Below the pieces are notes generated by a model, which saw only the letters and a program-made list of their open reading frames with translations, was not told the origin of the DNA and searched no databases. From assembly GCA_026004675.1 (NCBI GenBank), contig BPJP01000011.1, positions 113,037-177,036 of the forward strand: a DNA stretch of 64,000 bases. Reading direction: 5' to 3'. Position 1 is the stretch's first letter. Every line of letters begins with the position of its first letter. Source of the DNA: Gemmatales bacterium (GTDB taxonomy: Bacteria > Planctomycetota > Planctomycetia > Gemmatales > Gemmataceae). The translations under genes and the position numbers were made by a program. Below, in pieces: positions 1 through 8,624 of this stretch.

Positions 1-892
1 GCCACGAAGGGAAGTCGGAGGCGACCACCGCCAGACCGGCGGCCATGTATTCGAACAGCTTGTTGGGCAGGGAATCGACGAAGATCGGCGTGGGATGGAG
101 AATCGCCAGACCGATGCGCGCTCGCTGATAGTGTTGAATGGCTTCGCTCCGTGTTTGCCAGCCGAGATACTCGACCTTGTTCCAACCCGGCTGCTGACGG
201 GTTTCCTCCAGCAGATCAGCCGGTGCGAACTCGCCAATCAGGATCAATCTGGCTTGTGGCACGCGATGGACGGCTTCGATCATTTCACGAATGCCACGAA
301 TCGAGGTAATGCTGCCGGCATAAAGCACAGCATGTTCGCGTTGCCCCCAGTCCGGTGAACTGGTGAAATCATCGAGGCAGGGATAATTGTGGACGCAAAC
401 CGTCCGCTCCGCGGGAAACTTATCGGCAATAAACGGAGTAGCGGCGACGAAGGCGTCGAAACATCTTCGGGCGGCCCATTCAAAGCAATGCCAGGCCGCC
501 CATTGGCTGTAGCCGCGAACGGGATTCCGGCGATTGAACGCCAGCGCTTCGCGCGGCGAATCTTCGTGGGCATCGTAAACGACCAAGGCTCCCCTTTGTT
601 TCAGACGCAGTCCGACGGGGATCAATTCCGGATCGTGAAAGTGGTAGACGTCGCCATGAAGCGACCAGGCTAGCTGAAATGTTCGAGTCAGCCGCCGCCA
701 GATGCGTTTGGGTCGAAACGAGCAGCGAGGCAGCGGCAATGGGTGAAGATGTACGCCGTCGCGCTCGGCGACCGGCGGATCGGGAATGAGCAAATGGACC
801 TCGTGTCCGGCCGCCGCCAGCGTTCGGCACTCTTTGTGAAAAATGCGAACGTCGAAAGGTTTGTGAATCGTGGAAAAATGGACGACACGCAT
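1..892 (-). CDS. Glycosyltransferase family 4 (GT-B), 3' end outside window
   Basis: An open frame reads from an ATG at 890-892 to the window edge without a stop, giving about 297 residues of a GT-B glycosyltransferase. The N-terminal half has the GT4 pattern 'GHEVHLLIPDPP' followed by 'HFHDPELIPVGL' (the HDPEL acceptor-site motif). The C-terminal half has 'VLYAGSITSIRGI' and the nucleotide-sugar binding segment 'LFEYMAAGLAVVASDFP' near the cut end. These enzymes move a sugar from an NDP-sugar onto a cell-surface glycan or lipid on the cytoplasmic side of the membrane. Donor and acceptor cannot be read from sequence. The missing part should be only the last 60-90 residues. nusB lies upstream on the same strand, 74 bp away. 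Confidence 0.85.
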   Translation of the reverse strand, partial: MRVVHFSTIHKPFDVRIFHKECRTLAAAGHEVHLLIPDPPVAERDGVHLHPLPLPRCSFRPKRIWRRLTRTFQLAWSLHGDVYHFHDPELIPVGLRLKQRGALVVYDAHEDSPREALAFNRRNPVRGYSQWAAWHCFEWAARRCFDAFVAATPFIADKFPAERTVCVHNYPCLDDFTSSPDWGQREHAVLYAGSITSIRGIREMIEAVHRVPQARLILIGEFAPADLLEETRQQPGWNKVEYLGWQTRSEAIQHYQRARIGLAILHPTPIFVDSLPNKLFEYMAAGLAVVASDFPSW

Positions 893-966
893 GAGAGCTT
901 TCCGTGAACAAACCGGAATGGCTGGTTTCCGGGACCAGCACCGGCCATGGTCTTACCATTTCCGAC

Positions 967-1420
967 TTATTGTGTCACCGTGTCATTGCGGTTTTGTTTG
1001 CGCTCGCGGATTTTGTCGAGGACGCCGTTGACGAAACCTGGGGAATCTTCGGAGCCGAACCGTTTCGCCAGTTCGATGGCTTCATTCAAGACAGCGGGCT
1101 GGTGGCGTTTCTTTAGAAAACATGAGTTCATATGCCCCGATGCGCAAAACGTTGCGGTCGATTCCCGACATCCGGCTGAGCCGCCAGTTTTCCGCTACCG
1201 ACGATAATTCCTCGTCGATCGCGGGCAGGTTTTCGACGACGCCCTGGTAAAGAGCCAGGGCGAATTCTTGCAGGTTCTGCTGGCGTAGCCGACCGCGTAC
1301 GAACGCTTCGGCTTGCTGTTCCGTCAAAGAGGCATTGAAATCTCGCTGAAACAAGAGTTGCAAAACCACTTCTCTGGCCCGTCTACGTTGTATCATTGCC
1401 CTATCCTTTCTTGCTTTCAT
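967..1420 (-). CDS. nusB: Transcription antitermination factor NusB, frame broken by one extra base
   Basis: The N-terminal part 'RRRAREVVLQLLFQRDFN' and the central 'MSGIDRNVLRIGAYEL' are typical NusB. In rRNA antitermination NusB binds boxA RNA with NusE (S10). The frame stops early after 'ETPPARCLE', but removing one C from a CCC run (plus-strand GGG at 1096-1098) restores 'AAVLNEAIELAKRFG', then 'SPGFVNGVLDKIRER' and a stop at 967. The full protein would be about 150 residues, normal for the family. The ATG at 1396 (MIQRRRAREVV) is an alternative start. Because nusB is widely conserved and many genes here carry the same type of error, I treat the break as a sequence error. Confidence 0.88.
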
Positions 1421-1571
1421 CCTGATATGGTAATTCGAGTAAAAGAGTCAAGACGAAACTTGCATATCAGGTTCATCGTAACCAAGAACTGTTGGTGCCA
1501 TGATGCCTGTCCTGATATAGTTGGGCAGCCAAAGGAGCGTTGTTCCCAGGAAGCAGATGGGAGAGTGGACG

Positions 1572-2046
1572 ATGAAGCATTCGGCGAAATTCGCCTGGCT
1601 GGCGGCAGGAGTCATCCTCGGTGCGTTGTTCGTCTGGCTTCAGAGCAAACCAGTTCAAGCCTACAACGATCGTTTCAACGACTTCATCATGTGTACCGGA
1701 CCCGTGAGCGTTACGCCGCAAGCGCAAACCGATGGCGTCTGGTTGCTCGATTATCGCACCGGCAAGCTGCTTGGTACCCGTGATCGACCGCAATATCGGT
1801 AAGATTGTTGGCTGGGCCGAGGTCGATCTGGTGAACGAATTCAAACTACAGCCCAGGCAGAACGTCCATTTCCTGATGACCACAGGACAAATCGCCCGTG
1901 GCCAGGCCGCCTTGTATCTCGCCGAAACGACCACAGGAAAATTCGGCGTCTATACCATGGGGCCACGGGATGACGGTAAGCCGGGCGTCATCATCCGTCG
2001 GCATGACCTTGTTTTGTTCCGCCAGGCCAAGCCGGTGGGCAACTGA
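1572..2046 (+). CDS. Membrane-anchored hypothetical protein, frame broken by one extra base
   Basis: Starting at ATG 1572 ('MKHSAKFAWLAAGVILG'), the protein has one N-terminal membrane segment and then a small soluble domain containing 'DGVWLLDYRTGKLLGT'. The frame stops at 1800 unless one C of the CCC at 1777-1779 is removed. It then continues as 'VIDRNIGKIVGWAEVDL' to 'LVLFRQAKPVGN' at 2046, about 157 residues. The WLLDYRTGKLLGT segment resembles the short beta-rich domain found after a single N-terminal helix in many small planctomycete proteins. I know of no defined function. It lies divergently from nusB. Confidence 0.62.
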
Positions 2047-2257
2047 AAACTCATGCCTCGACCGTTCGTGGTCTTTCCAGATTTTCGGATCTCAGCAAGT
2101 TGACAAACTTTTTTCGCTCCGTGCTTCGGTTTCGTGTTCAAAACAGTTTTTTTGCCGTTTTCCGGCGAGTCTCCCATGGCAAGCATCGGCAGTTCCCTTC
2201 GACGCGGTACAGCACGACTAGCTTTCTTTTTTCGTGCGTGCAGCGTATGATCTTTTC

Positions 2258-2665
2258 ATGGCACCTTGGTATGAGAACGGACTGCGTTTTGCATGCACGC
2301 GCTGCGGGAATTGTTGCACCGGAGCGCCGGGCTTCGTTTGGGTCAACAACGATGAAGTGAAAGCCATTGCCGACTTTTTGGGACAGCCGCTCGAGGAGAC
2401 GGAAGGGCTTTATACTCGTCTGGCCAACGGCCGACGCACGCTGCGAGAACGTCCAAACGGCGACTGTATTTTTTATCACCGCGAAAAAGGATGCACGATT
2501 TATCCAGTTCGGCCGAGACAATGCCAGACGTGGCCCTTTTGGGAGAGCAATGTCCGGACGCCGGAGTGCTGGCAGAAAGCAGGGGAACATTGTCCGGGCA
2601 TTGGCCAGGGGCCACTGATTTCGGCAGAGGAAATCACTCGCCGCGTACGCGTCATCCGCCTGTAA
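2258..2665 (+). CDS. YkgJ-family cysteine cluster protein
   Basis: About 135 residues. The N-terminus carries 'FACTRCGNCCTGAPGFVWV', and further on 'CIFYHREKGCTIYPVRPRQCQTWPFW' supplies the remaining conserved cysteines. This C-x2-C-x2-CC plus CxIYxxRPxxCxxxPFW pattern defines the YkgJ/UPF0153 family, thought to bind an Fe or Zn ion or an Fe-S cluster. No reaction is established. I chose ATG 2258 because homology begins there; a GTG-type start further upstream is possible. The EVE-domain gene follows 64 bp downstream on the same strand and may be cotranscribed. Confidence 0.85.
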   Translation: MAPWYENGLRFACTRCGNCCTGAPGFVWVNNDEVKAIADFLGQPLEETEGLYTRLANGRRTLRERPNGDCIFYHREKGCTIYPVRPRQCQTWPFWESNVRTPECWQKAGEHCPGIGQGPLISAEEITRRVRVIRL

Positions 2666-2729
2666 CAAAATGAAATTCAAGGTGGTTTCGTCATACTGGT
2701 CGCCGAAATCGGCAAAGGAATCGCAGACC

Positions 2730-3140
2730 ATGGCCAATTGGCTTTTCAAAGAAGAACCCGATCACTACAGCTTTGACGATTTGCTTCGCGACCGCACGAC
2801 GCTTTGGGACGGCGTGACGAACAACCTTGCCCGCTTGCATTTGCGGAACGTCAAGAAAGGGGACCGCATCCTCTTCTACCATACGGGAAAGGAAAAGGCC
2901 ATCGTCGGAGAAATGCGCGCCATCAGCGGACCGATGCCCGATCCCAATCTCGATGATGACAAGGCCGTCGTCGTCAAAGTGAAGCCGGTCAAAAAATGGT
3001 CTCGCCCGGTCACGCTCAAAGAGATCAAAGCCAGGCCAGAATTCGCCGACTGGGAACTCTTGCGTATTTCCCGACTCTCTGTCATGCCGGTCAGCGAAGA
3101 ACACTGGAATCTACTGGAACAAATGCGCGACCAAGGGTAA
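2730..3140 (+). CDS. EVE domain-containing protein
   Basis: About 136 residues making a single EVE domain: 'MANWLFKEEPDHYSFDDLLRD' at the N-terminus, 'WDGVTNNLARLHLRNVKKGD' in the middle, 'ILFYHTGKEKAIVGEM' and a C-terminal 'LSVMPVSEEHWNLL'. The EVE fold is related to PUA and YTH domains and is associated with recognising modified bases in nucleic acids, in some bacteria as part of modification-dependent defence. Here it stands alone, as in the common ThyN1/YciI-like housekeeping versions, so I do not infer a defence role. Translation from the upstream ATG 2670 would add 20 unconserved residues, so ATG 2730 is preferred. Confidence 0.9.
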   Translation: MANWLFKEEPDHYSFDDLLRDRTTLWDGVTNNLARLHLRNVKKGDRILFYHTGKEKAIVGEMRAISGPMPDPNLDDDKAVVVKVKPVKKWSRPVTLKEIKARPEFADWELLRISRLSVMPVSEEHWNLLEQMRDQG

Positions 3141-3195
3141 CTAAAGAAGTAATGACCTTCCACCTGTTTCCTGCCTGTTGTTTTGAGGTATCACC

Positions 3196-4126
3196 ATGAA
3201 ACACACCTTCTACGCCCTTTGCCTCCTTGTCGGCACGGTCGGCAGCGGTCGTACTCAGGAGATCATCGACCCGGACGAAGCCAGGAAGGACCCCGATTTC
3301 CTCGTGCAGGGAGAATACTTGGGGACCGGAGCCTGGCCAAAGGGGCGTAACGATGAAACCGTGGGCGCACAGGTCGTCGCCTTGGGCAACCACAAGTTTC
3401 ACGTCGTGTTCTACCGGGGGGGGCCTTCCCGGTGCCGGCTGGACACGCAAACAACCGAGGCTTTTCATGGACGGCGAGCTCGTCGACGGTACGGTCCGCC
3501 TCAAAGGAAAGGAATGGACAGCGGGAGAAATCAAGGACGGCGTCTTGCAGGTCGGCAAAACTCTGTCACTCAAACGCACCGAGCGCAAAAGCCCTACCCT
3601 TGGTTTGAAGCCACCGAAAGGGGCGGTCGTTTTGTTCGATGGCACGAACCTCGATCATTTCCCGGGTGCCAAGATGTCGCCATTCAAGACCTTGGAAGCC
3701 GGTTGTAATCTCAAAGGCAAGTACAGAATTGCCCGGTTCCACCTCGAATTCCGCCTGTCGTGGAAACCGACCGCCCGAGGCCAGGCTCGCAGTAACAGCG
3801 GCATCTACCTCGGCGGGTTGCCCGAAATCCAAATCCTCGACTCGTTCGGATTGGAAGGGAAAAAGAATGAATGTGGTGCCTTTTACGGTCGACGCGAACC
3901 CGACGTCAACATGTGCTTCCCTCCTCTCGTCTGGCAAACAATCGACGTCGAAATGCGCCAGCCCAAAGAGGGGGGCAATATTCTGGCTACAGTATTCCAT
4001 AACGGTGTCGCCGTGCACAAGGACTTCAACACCGGAAAGAAGATGCCGTTCGAAAGCGGCCTGCATCTGCAAAAGCACGGCAATCGGGTGCAATACCGGA
4101 ATATTTGGCTGGTAGAAGCCAAATAA
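3196..4126 (+). CDS. DUF1080 (3-keto-disaccharide hydrolase-like) protein, frame broken by one extra base
   Basis: The N-terminus 'MKHTFYALCLLVGTVGSG' is a signal peptide. A G8 run at 3416-3423 shifts the frame; with seven G the protein continues through 'LPGAGWTRKQPRLFMDGEL' to the stop at 4126, about 309 residues. The C-terminal half is a DUF1080 (concanavalin-like) domain: 'AVVLFDGTNLDHF', 'FHLEFRLSWKPTARGQARSN', 'SGIYLGGLPEIQILDSFGL', 'NMCFPPLVWQTIDVEM', 'VQYRNIWLVE'. DUF1080 proteins are abundant in planctomycetes. Characterised members act on 3-keto-glucosides, and others only bind glycans. It converges with the sulfatase gene, so a role in extracytoplasmic polysaccharide handling is likely. 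Confidence 0.85.
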
Positions 4127-4135
4127 ACAGCCATC

Positions 4136-5536
4136 CTATTTTTTCTCTTTGTTGTATGGGCCGCCGTAGCGATCGCGCAGTTCGTCGCAGCGTTTGCGCA
4201 TTTTCTGCAAGACCGCTTGATATCGGGGCTCAGCAGCCAGGTTCTTGAGCTGGTTCGGATCAACTTTGAGATCGTGCAGAAATTCTCCTTCGGGAAGGTG
4301 TTCGAAATATCGAGCGTAGACATAGCGCTCGTCGCGTACGCCTTCCCATTTGGGAATCTTTGGATGGTCCATGAGGTGTTCGCAGAAGAAATCGCGACGC
4401 CACGATTTCGGCTGCTCGCCACGCACAAAAAGACTTAGGTCGCTTCCTTGATAGGTTGTCGGCATTTTGCCTGTCGCAAGCACGGCAATGGTAGGTGCGA
4501 TATCGACGTTCAAGGCCATCTCTTTGATGACTCGACCCCGTTTCTCTTCGGGAACCCTCGGGTCGTAGATGACCAGCGGTACGCGGAGCGATTCGTCGTA
4601 ATGGCTCCATTTGCCAGCGAAGCCCCGCGAACCTTTGTAGTAACCGTTGTCGCCGCTGAAGATCACGACGGTATTCTGGCCAAAACCCAAACGATCCACC
4701 TCGCTCAAGACGCGACCTATGACACGGTCAAGTCCAGTGATCATGCGGAAATAAGCACGAGCGTTTTTCTGGTATTTTTCGGGCGTATCCCAGCGCCAGA
4801 ACCAGCGCTCGCGGTGCAGAGATTTGTGAAAAAGTTCGGGCAGTTGTTGCCAGAAATCAGTGGAAACCTTCGGAGGCGGAATCACCACGTCTTCGTACAG
4901 GCCGTCCTCCGACGGTGGCCAGGGGTAGTGGTTTTTCTTGTCGCTGTCTTCGGCGTGAGCAGCGTTGAAGCTGACGGAAAGGCAAAACGGTTTATTTTTA
5001 TCGCAGCTTTGCAGAAAGGCGACCGCCCGGTCGCCGGTGATGTCGGTCAAGTGTCTGAGGGTGCCGTCTTTTTGTTTTTTGAAATACGGGTTTCGACTCA
5101 GCGGTACGAAATAGTCGAACATGTCGGCAGTGGCCCCTTTCGGAACGTTGACGCCGAACTTGCCGACAAAACCGGTGCGGTATCCCGCACGCCGGAGATA
5201 AGCAGGATAACTTTCCTTGATCAGATTGGCTGGAATCGGCGGCCGGCGGAAGGTGTAGCGGTGCGTGCGCTCCCAGGTTCCGGTGAGAATGGAGGCTCGA
5301 CTCGCCGCGCAAATCGAAGTCGTCACGAAGGCGTTCTCAAAGCGAATGCCCCTTTTTGCCAGGCTGTCGATAGTTGGCGTCTTGACAACGGGATGGCCGG
5401 CGCAGCTGAGAAAATCGGCCCGCTGGTCATCCGACAGGAAAAAGATGATGTTGGGTGGGGAGCTTTTCTCGGCGGGCATTGCCATTGCCGGACCAAACGC
5501 CAAAACGATGGCCGACAACACAGTTTGTTTCCACAT
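4136..5536 (-). CDS. Secreted sulfatase (arylsulfatase family S1)
   Basis: 466 residues. A signal peptide (about residues 1-22, ending 'GPAMAMPA') is followed by the metal-binding start 'PNIIFFLSDDQRADFLSC' and the activation motif 'SICAASRASILTG', in which the Cys would be oxidised to formylglycine. The usual C-x-P-S-R has Ala instead of Pro (C-A-A-S-R), a variant found in many planctomycete sulfatases. Further calcium and sulfate ligands appear in 'VIFSGDNGYY' and 'GFAGKWSHYDESLRVP'. These enzymes remove sulfate esters from polysaccharides in the periplasm or outside the cell. The substrate is unknown. It lies tail-to-tail with the DUF1080 gene. Confidence 0.93.
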   Translation of the reverse strand: MWKQTVLSAIVLAFGPAMAMPAEKSSPPNIIFFLSDDQRADFLSCAGHPVVKTPTIDSLAKRGIRFENAFVTTSICAASRASILTGTWERTHRYTFRRPPIPANLIKESYPAYLRRAGYRTGFVGKFGVNVPKGATADMFDYFVPLSRNPYFKKQKDGTLRHLTDITGDRAVAFLQSCDKNKPFCLSVSFNAAHAEDSDKKNHYPWPPSEDGLYEDVVIPPPKVSTDFWQQLPELFHKSLHRERWFWRWDTPEKYQKNARAYFRMITGLDRVIGRVLSEVDRLGFGQNTVVIFSGDNGYYKGSRGFAGKWSHYDESLRVPLVIYDPRVPEEKRGRVIKEMALNVDIAPTIAVLATGKMPTTYQGSDLSLFVRGEQPKSWRRDFFCEHLMDHPKIPKWEGVRDERYVYARYFEHLPEGEFLHDLKVDPNQLKNLAAEPRYQAVLQKMRKRCDELRDRYGGPYNKEKK

Positions 5537-5759
5537 GAGAGATATCCTCTGTTAGACTTCGTTCAAAGTGGCATTCGCAACGACGAAAGCACTTTTCCGA
5601 GAGTTTTCAATACAAACAGTTTAACGTCAGCCGTTTTTGGGGACGAGAAAAAATGAAACCGCCCAAAAAACGAACAACCTGTTGCAGAGCGATCTGTGTT
5701 ACAATGGTTGCGCTTTTGCCATTCGTTCCCGACTGACGACTTAGTTGGAGGAATTGCCG
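5537..5759. promoter_or_regulatory. Divergent intergenic region upstream of the sulfatase and the polyamine operon
   Basis: This AT-richer gap of 223 bp separates the divergent sulfatase and SPFH genes, so it must hold promoters for both. A TACAAT hexamer at 5700-5705 is a possible -10 box for the seven-gene operon, although I see no convincing -35 at 17 bp. The operon's ribosome-binding site is strong: TTGGAGGAA at 5745-5753, seven bases before ATG 5760. Confidence 0.4.
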
Positions 5760-6873
5760 ATGGGCCTGTGGGACAAATTCACCGGCGAGTTCATTGATAT
5801 TATCGAATGGACTGAGCCATCTGACAATGAGATTCTCGCCTATCGCTTCCCCCGCTACAACAACGAAATCAAGATGGGGGCCAAGCTCATCGTCCGCGAA
5901 GGGCAAACAGCTACCTTCGTCAACGAAGGCCAAATCGCCGATATCTTCCCGCCTGGGACCTACACGCTCGAAACGCAGAACCTGCCCATTCTGTCTACGC
6001 TCATGGGCTGGAAATATGGTTTCAGCTCACCATTCAAAGCGGAAGTCTACTTCATCGCGATGCGGCAATGGACCGACCTCAAGTGGGGGGACGGCCAACC
6101 CGATTATGGTCCGCGATCCGGAGTTCGGTCCGGTTCGGCTTCGGGCGTATGGCACTTATGCGATGCAGGTGAAAGACCCGGCTACTTTCCTTCGGGAACT
6201 GGTGGCAACGGACCCGCAATTCGAAAAATATGAAATCCAAAATCAGTTGCGCAACACGATCGTTTCTCGGTTTGCCGATGTCGTGGGGCAATCGAAAATT
6301 CCCGTTTTGGAACTGGCAGGCAATTACGAACGCTTAAGCCAATTAGCCCTGGACCGAATTGCTCCCGATTTGATGAAGATGGGGATCGGCTTGACGGCGT
6401 TTTACATCGAGAACATTTCGTTGCCGCCGGAAGTCGAAAAAGCCCTCGACACGCGGACATCCATGGGCGTGATCGGGGATATGAATCAGTTTACCCGGTA
6501 CAAGACGGCCGAGGCTATCCAGGATGCGGCCAACAATCCCGGCGGCGTCGCCGGTGTGGGAGCAGGGCTGGGTGCGGGATTCGCCGTCGCTGGTCAGATG
6601 GCCGGCGCGGTGGCGCAACAAGCCCAGCAACCGACAGCCCAAGCCGTGCCGCCGCCATTGCCGCAGTCGGCCTCATTCTTCGTCGCCTTCAACGGACAAC
6701 AAACCGGCCCCTTCGACATGAATACCATCCAAGCCAAGGTTCGCGATGGTTCCTTGACCCGGTCGACGCTTGTTTGGAAACAGGGGATGTCGAATTGGGC
6801 CGCGGCCGAATCCGTGCCGGAACTGGCGGCTTTGTTCGCCTCGGTGCCGCCTCCGTTGCCTCCGCAATCGTAG
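5760..6873 (+). CDS. SPFH/Band-7 (virion-core-like) protein with C-terminal GYF domain, frame broken by one extra base
   Basis: First gene of the operon. ATG 5760 follows a strong Shine-Dalgarno. The N-terminal part ('MGLWDKFTGEFIDIIEW', 'EILAYRFPRYNNEIKMGAKL') is typical of the YdjI/virion-core branch of SPFH proteins, which assemble at membranes. A G6 run at 6085-6090 breaks the frame; with five G it continues as 'WGTANPIMVRDPEFGPVRLR' and runs to 6873 (about 370 residues). After an Ala/Gly-rich linker there is a GYF_2 domain ('FFVAFNGQQTGPFDMNTIQ', 'GSLTRSTLVWKQGMSNW'), flanked on both sides by VPPPLP motifs. In the family the GYF domain is thought to bind Pro-rich peptides. It probably acts as a membrane scaffold for the downstream products. 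Confidence 0.82.
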
Positions 6874-6894
6874 GCACTTTTGCGAAATCGAGCG

Positions 6895-8217
6895 ATGACC
6901 AACCCTCCGCCATTGCAACCGGTTGATCAGGCCGGCGGTGAAGTCGAGCAACATGCTGCGGTAGCTTCCCGCTTGCCTCCAGCAGGGCGGCGATTCCCTT
7001 GCAAGCAATGCGGGGCACGCCTCGAGTTCGACCCCGCTTTGCGCGCTCTCAAATGCCCCTACTGCAACGCCGTCGAAACCATCGATCCGTCTGACAAACG
7101 GGTTCAGGAATACGACTGGCATGCCTATTTGAAAAACCAGGCTGCCGATAAGATCACCCTGACAGGACGCTCCTGCGAAACCAAGTGTCCCGGTTGTGGC
7201 GCGGTCGTTCTGCTCGAAGACAAGATCGTTACCGAAACTTGCCCCTATTGTGCTTCGTTTTTGACGAACAAACCGGTCGCCGCCGAATCGATGATCAAAC
7301 CGCAGGCGATTCTCCCATTCGCGGTCACGCGGCGCGAGGCGGTTGCCGCTTTCCAGAAGTGGATCGCCAGCCGATGGTTCGCCCCCAGCACCTTGAAGAA
7401 ACTCGCTAACATCGGCCAGCTTTTCGGCATCTACGTTCCGTTTTGGACGTACGATTCGATGACTTACACCTACTACTGCGGCCAACGCGGCGACGACTAC
7501 ACGGAAACGGAAACGTATACCACCACCAATGCTCAAGGGCAAACCGAAACGCATACCCGCACCGTAACGAAGACGCGCTGGACTTGGGTCTCAGGGGAAG
7601 TCGACCACTTCTTCGATGACGTGTTGGTTTGTGCGTCGAAAAGTCTTCCCGAGAGCCATGTCTCCCAGCTAGAACCCTGGGACTTGCAGAACCTGGAAGG
7701 CTTTCGGGAAGAATTCCTGAGCGGCTTCCAGTCCGAACGCTATGCCATCGATCTGGAAGAAGGCTTCGACCGCGCCAAGGAAATAATGGAAGCGGAGATT
7801 CGCGATTTGTGCCGACGCGATATTGGCGGCGACCATCAACGTTTGCACACTGTGCAGACCCAATACGTTGGCGTGACTTTCAAACACTTGCTTTTGCCCA
7901 TATGGGTCGCCCCCTATCGTTTTGGCAAAAGGTCTTATCAGATTCTCGTCAATGCACGCACGGGAGAAGTTGTCGGCTCGAGGCCTTACAGCTGGGTGAA
8001 AATCATTGGCTTTATCCTCATGGTCGCCGTGGTCGTTGCCATGCTTGTCGGTCTGTTCCTGCTTTTCCAGGAAGGTACATTCGGATGGATCGTGTCACCG
8101 GCGTTGGGATGCGAGGAACCTCGACAGCTGATAAACGTTGGCGACGCACAAGAAAGCCTGAGCGCGTTGACGAACAACTGCGAAATAATAACGCCCTGGT
8201 GGAGTTTGGGAGTGTAA
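6895..8217 (+). CDS. Zinc-ribbon membrane protein (TFIIB-like ribbon, single TM segment)
   Basis: 440 residues, starting 21 bp after the SPFH stop. Two zinc ribbons lie near the N-terminus: C36/C39 with C54/C57 ('PCKQCG', 'CPYCNA') and C98/C101 with C116/C119. A conserved central region follows ('MIKPQAILPFAVTRREAV', 'GIYVPFWTYDSMTYTYY'), with a Thr/Glu-rich stretch 'TETETYTTTNAQGQTETHT'. One hydrophobic helix spans about residues 370-391. This layout is common in bacterial proteins annotated as zinc-ribbon or 'replication factor Y-like', but no helicase motif is present. The last 46 residues after the helix look unconserved and may reflect another reading error or a variable tail. The function is unknown; context ties it to the polyamine/DUF4178 cluster. 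Confidence 0.78.
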   Translation: MTNPPPLQPVDQAGGEVEQHAAVASRLPPAGRRFPCKQCGARLEFDPALRALKCPYCNAVETIDPSDKRVQEYDWHAYLKNQAADKITLTGRSCETKCPGCGAVVLLEDKIVTETCPYCASFLTNKPVAAESMIKPQAILPFAVTRREAVAAFQKWIASRWFAPSTLKKLANIGQLFGIYVPFWTYDSMTYTYYCGQRGDDYTETETYTTTNAQGQTETHTRTVTKTRWTWVSGEVDHFFDDVLVCASKSLPESHVSQLEPWDLQNLEGFREEFLSGFQSERYAIDLEEGFDRAKEIMEAEIRDLCRRDIGGDHQRLHTVQTQYVGVTFKHLLLPIWVAPYRFGKRSYQILVNARTGEVVGSRPYSWVKIIGFILMVAVVVAMLVGLFLLFQEGTFGWIVSPALGCEEPRQLINVGDAQESLSALTNNCEIITPWWSLGV

Positions 8218-8225
8218 CCCTGACG

Positions 8226-8624
8226 ATGCGGCACGCAGGCAAGAAGCGGGCGGATTTTCCTCAAACGTGCCAAGGGGTTGGCAGCGAATGGCTCGTCGAC
8301 GCCGTCGGCTGCCAGCCTGAGTTGTTGAGCGACTTGCCGCATTTGCGCAAGCTGTGCGAGCAGTTGATCATCGACTTGGATTTGCACGTGGTGGGGGAAG
8401 GTCATTGGCATCAGTTTGCCGATCCTGGCGGCGTAACAGGTCTTTATCTTTTGACGGAATCGCACCTTGCCTGTCATACGTATCCGGAATCGGGCCAGGC
8501 GACGTTCAACTTGTATTGTTGTCGGCCGCGTCCCGAGTGGCCTTGGCAAAGCCGATTGCGAAAACATCTCGGGGCGCAGAAGGTGGATGTGACCAGGATC
8601 GAGCGAGGAGAAAGCAATCGATGA
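8226..8624 (+). CDS. speD: S-adenosylmethionine decarboxylase proenzyme
   Basis: 132 residues. It carries the bacterial AdoMetDC signature 'TGLYLLTESHLACHTYPE': S79 (in TESH) is the residue that self-cleaves to the pyruvoyl cofactor, H84 matches the processing His, and C98 or C99 ('LYCC') matches the catalytic Cys. The enzyme makes decarboxylated AdoMet, the aminopropyl donor for spermidine synthesis. It sits 8 bp after the zinc-ribbon gene and overlaps the next gene by ATGA (8621-8624), a sign of translational coupling. The donor enzyme lies in the same operon as a spermidine synthase-like acceptor enzyme, so the pair should make a polyamine or a polyamine conjugate. Confidence 0.9.
   Translation: MRHAGKKRADFPQTCQGVGSEWLVDAVGCQPELLSDLPHLRKLCEQLIIDLDLHVVGEGHWHQFADPGGVTGLYLLTESHLACHTYPESGQATFNLYCCRPRPEWPWQSRLRKHLGAQKVDVTRIERGESNR

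Noticed and set aside
967..1420. nusB as a true pseudogene
   Set aside because: The full downstream sequence is conserved in another frame and ten other genes show the same type of single extra base.
2730..3140. EVE protein as part of a defence island
   Set aside because: No restriction, helicase or other defence gene is adjacent; neighbours are housekeeping or unknown genes.
8354..8620. Upstream extension of the DUF4178 gene
   Set aside because: The frame is open but overlaps all of speD; homology begins at ATG 8621, which overlaps the speD stop.
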